Shown here: positions 12,842-15,738 of the stretch, one piece after another
How positions within the stretch are numbered: the stretch's first letter is position 1
How the letters are laid out: each line of letters begins with the position of its first letter
The notes under the pieces: generated by a model
The model's database searches: none
What the model was told of the DNA's origin: nothing
The model's input: only the letters and a program-made list of their open reading frames with translations
DNA from: BOG-933 sp037147415
Lineage (GTDB): Bacteria > Pseudomonadota > Alphaproteobacteria > Azospirillales > Azospirillaceae
Direction of reading: 5' to 3'
Length of the DNA: 15,738 nucleotides
NCBI GenBank assembly: GCA_037147415.1
Contig: JBAWVF010000094.1
Location: 1-15,738, forward strand
Program-made: the position numbers and the translations under genes

Positions 12842-14971
12842 ATGACCCGTTCGCCCGTGCTTAATCCCGTTCCTTCACCCTCTGCGCTGCGCCCCGAGGG
12901 CGGGCGTCGATTCCGTTTGGTTTCGGAATTTTCGCCGGCGGGGGATCAGCCGCAAGCGATCGAAGCGCTTTGTGAGGGCATTGTCCGCCACGAGCGGGAT
13001 CAGGTTTTGCTCGGGGTGACCGGCTCGGGCAAAACCTTCACCGTTGCGCAAGTGATTCAGAATTTGCAGCGGCCGGCGTTGGTGCTGGCCCCGAATAAGA
13101 CCTTGGCCGCCCAGCTTTACGGTGAGATGAAGTCGTTCTTCCCGGATAACGCGGTGGAGTACTTTGTCTCTTATTATGATTACTACCAACCGGAAGCCTA
13201 CGTTCCGCGCACCGATACCTATATCGAAAAAGAAGCCGACATCAATGAGCAAATCGACCGGATGCGCCACTCGGCGACCCGTTCTTTGCTGGAATGCGAC
13301 GATGTGATTATCGTTGCGTCGGTTTCTTGCATTTACGGTATCGGCTCGGCCGAAATGTATAGCGAGATGACCTTGCCGTTGGTGGCCGGGCAGCGGGTCG
13401 ATCGCAACGAACTACTGCGCCGTTTTACCGATTTGCAATATCGGCGCAACGACCTGGCGTTCGGACGCGGCACTTTTCGAGTGCGCGGCGATACGGTTGA
13501 GTTGTTTCCCGCTCACATGGAGGATCGTGCGTGGCGCTTCTCGATGTTCGGTGACGAGCTGGAGGCGATTCACGAAATCGATCCGCTGACCGGAGAAAAG
13601 CTGGTGGTGTTGCCGGGGGTGCGGATTTACCCTAATAGTCACTATGTCACGCCCAAACCGACGTTGCATCAGGCGATCGAGCTGATCAAGCGCGAATTAA
13701 AGCAGCGCTTGGCCGAGTTGGAGGGGCAAAACAAGCTGGTTGAGGCGCAGCGACTCGAGCAACGCACGCGCTTTGATATCGAAATGTTGGCGGCAACCGG
13801 GGCTTGTGCCGGCATCGAAAACTATTCCCGTTATCTGACCGGTCGGGCTCCGGGCGAGCCGCCGCCCAATCTATTCGAATATTTGCCGAAGAACGCGCTG
13901 TGTTTCGTCGATGAAAGTCACGTCATGGTGCCTCAACTCGGCGGCATGTATCGTGGTGATTTCATGCGCAAAACCACATTGGCCGAGTATGGCTTTCGTT
14001 TGCCGTCGTGCATGGACAACCGGCCATTGAAATTCGAGGAATGGGAGGCGATGCGGCCGCAGACCGTGTTTGTTTCGGCCACGCCCGGCCCCTGGGAATT
14101 GGCGCGCACCGGCGGCGTTTTCGTCGAGCAGGTGGTGCGCCCGACCGGATTGATCGATCCGGTTGTGATCGTGCGTCCGACCGAGCATCAGGTTGATGAT
14201 CTTTTGGTCGAGTGTCGGGCGTTGGCGGCGCGTGGTTTGCGCGTGTTGGTCACCACCTTGACCAAAAAAATGGCCGAGGCGCTGACCGAATACTTGCACG
14301 AGGCCGGGGTCAGGGTTCGCTATGTTCATTCCGATGTCGAAACCCTGGAGCGGATCGAGATTATTCGGGACTTGAGGCTAGGGGCGTTCGATGTATTGAT
14401 CGGGATTAACCTGTTGCGCGAAGGGCTGGATATTCCGGAATGTGCGCTGGTGGCGATACTCGACGCGGATAAAGAAGGGTTCTTGCGGTCGAAGACATCA
14501 TTGGTTCAGACCATCGGCCGCACCGCCCGTAATCTTGAAGGGCGCGCTATTCTTTATGCCGACAAGATTACTGAAAGCATGCGCTATGCGATCGACGAGA
14601 CCAATCGTCGGCGGGAACGGCAACAGGCTTATAATGCCGCCCACGGGATTACTCCGGAAACGGTGCGCAAATCGATCAATGACATCATGGAAAGCGTTTA
14701 TGAGCGCGGTGATCATGTCATCGTCGATACCGGTGTTTCGGGTGCGGCCAATCTGGCCGGGAGTAACCTTAAGACGGTGATGGCTGATCTTGAAAAGCGT
14801 ATGCGCGCCGCCGCCGCCGATCTGGAGTTCGAGGAAGCCGCCCGTCTGCGCGACGAGTTGCGCCGCCTGGAGGCGATAGAACTTGGCCTTGACCGCCCCG
14901 GCATGGCGCCGAAAGCGGTCGCCGCCGCTCAGCCCAAGAGCCGGGGCCGGGGTGGACGAAAGAAGTTTTGA
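12842..14971 (+). CDS. uvrB: UvrABC excinuclease subunit B
   Basis: This 709-residue protein is the helicase-like damage-verification subunit of nucleotide excision repair. It is loaded onto DNA by UvrA and then recruits UvrC. The Walker A motif is GVTGSGKT at 58-65. The DNA-clamping beta-hairpin region follows (SYYDYYQPEAYVPRTDTYIE, 110-129). The DESH box is at 357-360, and motif VI is in LVQTIGRTARN. The C-terminal UVR motif for UvrC contact is at about 650-682 (LEFEEAARLRDELRRLE). Compared with typical proteins of about 670 residues it has a short extra N-terminus and a basic Gly/Arg/Lys-rich tail (KSRGRGGRKKF). The ATG at 12842 lacks an obvious Shine-Dalgarno, and no convincing upstream in-frame start was found. 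No GTTC-N7-GTTC or GAAC-N7-GTTC LexA box was found in the spacer, so SOS control is not supported here. Confidence 0.98.
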   Translation: MTRSPVLNPVPSPSALRPEGGRRFRLVSEFSPAGDQPQAIEALCEGIVRHERDQVLLGVTGSGKTFTVAQVIQNLQRPALVLAPNKTLAAQLYGEMKSFFPDNAVEYFVSYYDYYQPEAYVPRTDTYIEKEADINEQIDRMRHSATRSLLECDDVIIVASVSCIYGIGSAEMYSEMTLPLVAGQRVDRNELLRRFTDLQYRRNDLAFGRGTFRVRGDTVELFPAHMEDRAWRFSMFGDELEAIHEIDPLTGEKLVVLPGVRIYPNSHYVTPKPTLHQAIELIKRELKQRLAELEGQNKLVEAQRLEQRTRFDIEMLAATGACAGIENYSRYLTGRAPGEPPPNLFEYLPKNALCFVDESHVMVPQLGGMYRGDFMRKTTLAEYGFRLPSCMDNRPLKFEEWEAMRPQTVFVSATPGPWELARTGGVFVEQVVRPTGLIDPVVIVRPTEHQVDDLLVECRALAARGLRVLVTTLTKKMAEALTEYLHEAGVRVRYVHSDVETLERIEIIRDLRLGAFDVLIGINLLREGLDIPECALVAILDADKEGFLRSKTSLVQTIGRTARNLEGRAILYADKITESMRYAIDETNRRRERQQAYNAAHGITPETVRKSINDIMESVYERGDHVIVDTGVSGAANLAGSNLKTVMADLEKRMRAAAADLEFEEAARLRDELRRLEAIELGLDRPGMAPKAVAAAQPKSRGRGGRKKF

Positions 14972-14983
14972 CCTCGCTTTTCG

Positions 14984-14992
14984 TGCTATACT
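14984..14992 (+). promoter_or_regulatory. Candidate extended -10 promoter for the 83-residue gene
   Basis: TGCTATACT fits an extended -10 element (TGn plus TATACT, 5 of 6 to TATAAT). It begins 12 bp after the uvrB stop and would start transcription near 15000, just before the ribosome binding site at 15012. A TTGACC lies upstream at 14968-14973, but only 13 bp away, too close for a normal -35. The promoter would make the small gene independent of uvrB. Confidence 0.42.
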
Positions 14993-15022
14993 GAGCGCCG
15001 CAACTCGCCTTGGGAGCCGCCG

Positions 15023-15274
15023 ATGTCACCGGAAAAGGAAGCCGAATTATTCGCCACGCTGGGCGGTATGTGCAACATGTTGCAAAATCTCCATAACACA
15101 CTGCAAGCACAGGGAAATCTGCTGCAAATTCAGGGCGAGCGGATCGCCCGGATCGAGGGCATTCTTGCCAACACGCCGCAAACCGCCGAGTTCTATGAGT
15201 TGCGCGGCCGGGTCGAGGAGATCAGCCGGCGCTTGCCGAATACCCTGGCCTACGCCCCGCCCCGGGCGTCGTGA
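15023..15274 (+). CDS. Small hypothetical protein with predicted coiled coil (83 aa)
   Basis: This is a short soluble protein of unknown family. Residues about 8-50 are rich in Leu, Gln and Asn with heptad-like spacing of hydrophobics (MLQNLHNTLQAQGNLLQIQ, then ERIARIEGIL). This suggests an amphipathic helix or coiled coil. A second helix follows (FYELRGRVEEISRRL), and the tail is Pro-rich. No signal peptide or membrane segment is visible. The ATG at 15023 follows GGGAG (15012-15016) at good spacing, which supports translation. It lies 51 bp after uvrB on the same strand, with a candidate promoter in between. Its TGA stop directly abuts the stop of the minus-strand TIR gene. I do not recognise a function. 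Confidence 0.62.
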   Translation: MSPEKEAELFATLGGMCNMLQNLHNTLQAQGNLLQIQGERIARIEGILANTPQTAEFYELRGRVEEISRRLPNTLAYAPPRAS

Positions 15275-15715
15275 CTAAAGCACTTTATTGGCGTCGATTG
15301 CATATCCGGCAGCTCGTAGCTCTTTTATCAGCTTTTTATGCCATCCTTCGGCTGCGTCCAGTTCGGTCCAGGTGACGCCGAGATAGTCGGACGGCAACTC
15401 AATGTCGCTCTTTTTGAGCGCGCAAACCCGTGAACGCCCTAATTTACCGATGAAATAGCCAAGTTCTAAAATAACATTCTGACGGGCTCTCGGTTTTAAA
15501 CCCGCCGGGTTTTCAGTGGATAAGCATCCGACATCATCCGGGGTCAGTAATACGATTGCGAATCCAACATCGGAATGCTTTTCAAACTTTTCAATAATCG
15601 TTTTCCCTTCATTTTCTTTTTCATGAAGGATAATCGGTGATAGATCGATTTTTTCAAGAAACCTTGCCACCATGAGCTTTGCTTCAGAGGGTCTTCGGTA
15701 GAGATACATGGGCAT
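15275..15715 (-). CDS. TIR-like domain protein (CAP12/Pycsar effector TIR type), apparently lacking its N-terminal motif
   Basis: From residue 11 onward this 146-residue protein matches the TIR-like nucleotide-binding family found in CBASS/Pycsar-type effectors. Visible motifs are EAKLMVARFLEK, PIILHEKENEGKTIIEKFE, SDVGFAIVLLTPDDVG (48-63), KPRARQNVILELGYFIGKLG (74-93) and AAGYAIDANKVL at the C-terminus. Glu84 in the ILELG segment is a plausible NAD-hydrolase residue by analogy with other TIR enzymes. Members usually begin with a strand ending in an HG motif (VFIVHGH-like), often after a separate sensor domain. Here that place is taken by MPMYLYRRPS, and an in-frame TAG stands directly before the ATG. 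None of the three frames up to the window edge encodes the missing motif. The gene is also more AT-rich than uvrB. It may be a divergent single-domain protein or a 5'-truncated remnant; activity is uncertain. Confidence 0.7.
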   Translation of the reverse strand: MPMYLYRRPSEAKLMVARFLEKIDLSPIILHEKENEGKTIIEKFEKHSDVGFAIVLLTPDDVGCLSTENPAGLKPRARQNVILELGYFIGKLGRSRVCALKKSDIELPSDYLGVTWTELDAAEGWHKKLIKELRAAGYAIDANKVL

Positions 15716-15738
15716 CTATGCAGCCCATACGAGTCTGC

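Noticed and set aside
14968..14973. TTGACC as a -35 box for the 83-residue gene
   Set aside because: It is only 13 bp from the TATACT -10 element, too close for a sigma-70 promoter.

Overview
The window looks like a chromosomal segment of an alphaproteobacterium, most likely from the Rhodospirillales (order-level guess only). This rests on three things: a DUF6867 membrane protein next to a Liv-type binding protein, a dnaK upstream region that fits the alphaproteobacterial sigma-32 promoter consensus, and the general style of the proteins. No tRNA, rRNA, CRISPR array or transposase gene was recognised.

Layout. The left part is on the plus strand. It has a small DUF6867 membrane protein (131-493) and a LivK-type periplasmic amino-acid-binding protein (545-1651), closed by a strong intrinsic terminator (1699-1729). 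A well-initiated 69-residue protein of unknown function follows (1973-2182). Then comes the most unusual gene, a 1038-residue protein (2456-5572). It joins an N-terminal membrane anchor, a LivK-like periplasmic binding domain, a beta-rich domain resembling the extracellular domain of pentameric ligand-gated channels, and a C-terminal MscS channel. It reads as a ligand-gated, MscS-type channel with modular sensors.

The middle part is a minus-strand cluster. In transcription order it is dnaK (12637-10709), dnaJ (10624-9473), a pore-loop potassium channel (9448-8462) and polA (8416-5585). The gaps are 24-84 bp, so partial co-transcription is possible. A sigma-32-like promoter lies about 100 bp upstream of dnaK. 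An 11-bp perfect hairpin without a U-tract separates dnaK from dnaJ and may set their expression ratio.

The right part starts with uvrB (12842-14971), divergent from dnaK. An 83-residue coiled-coil-like protein of unknown function follows (15023-15274), with its own candidate extended -10 promoter. Stop-to-stop with that gene, on the minus strand, is a 146-residue TIR-like protein of the CAP12/Pycsar-effector TIR type (15715-15275). It lacks the usual N-terminal motif of this fold and may be a remnant or a rearranged copy of an anti-phage or NAD-consuming effector.

Housekeeping genes for chaperoning (dnaK/dnaJ), replication repair (polA) and excision repair (uvrB) form the core. The accessory interest is concentrated in the binding-protein/MscS fusion and the TIR fragment.
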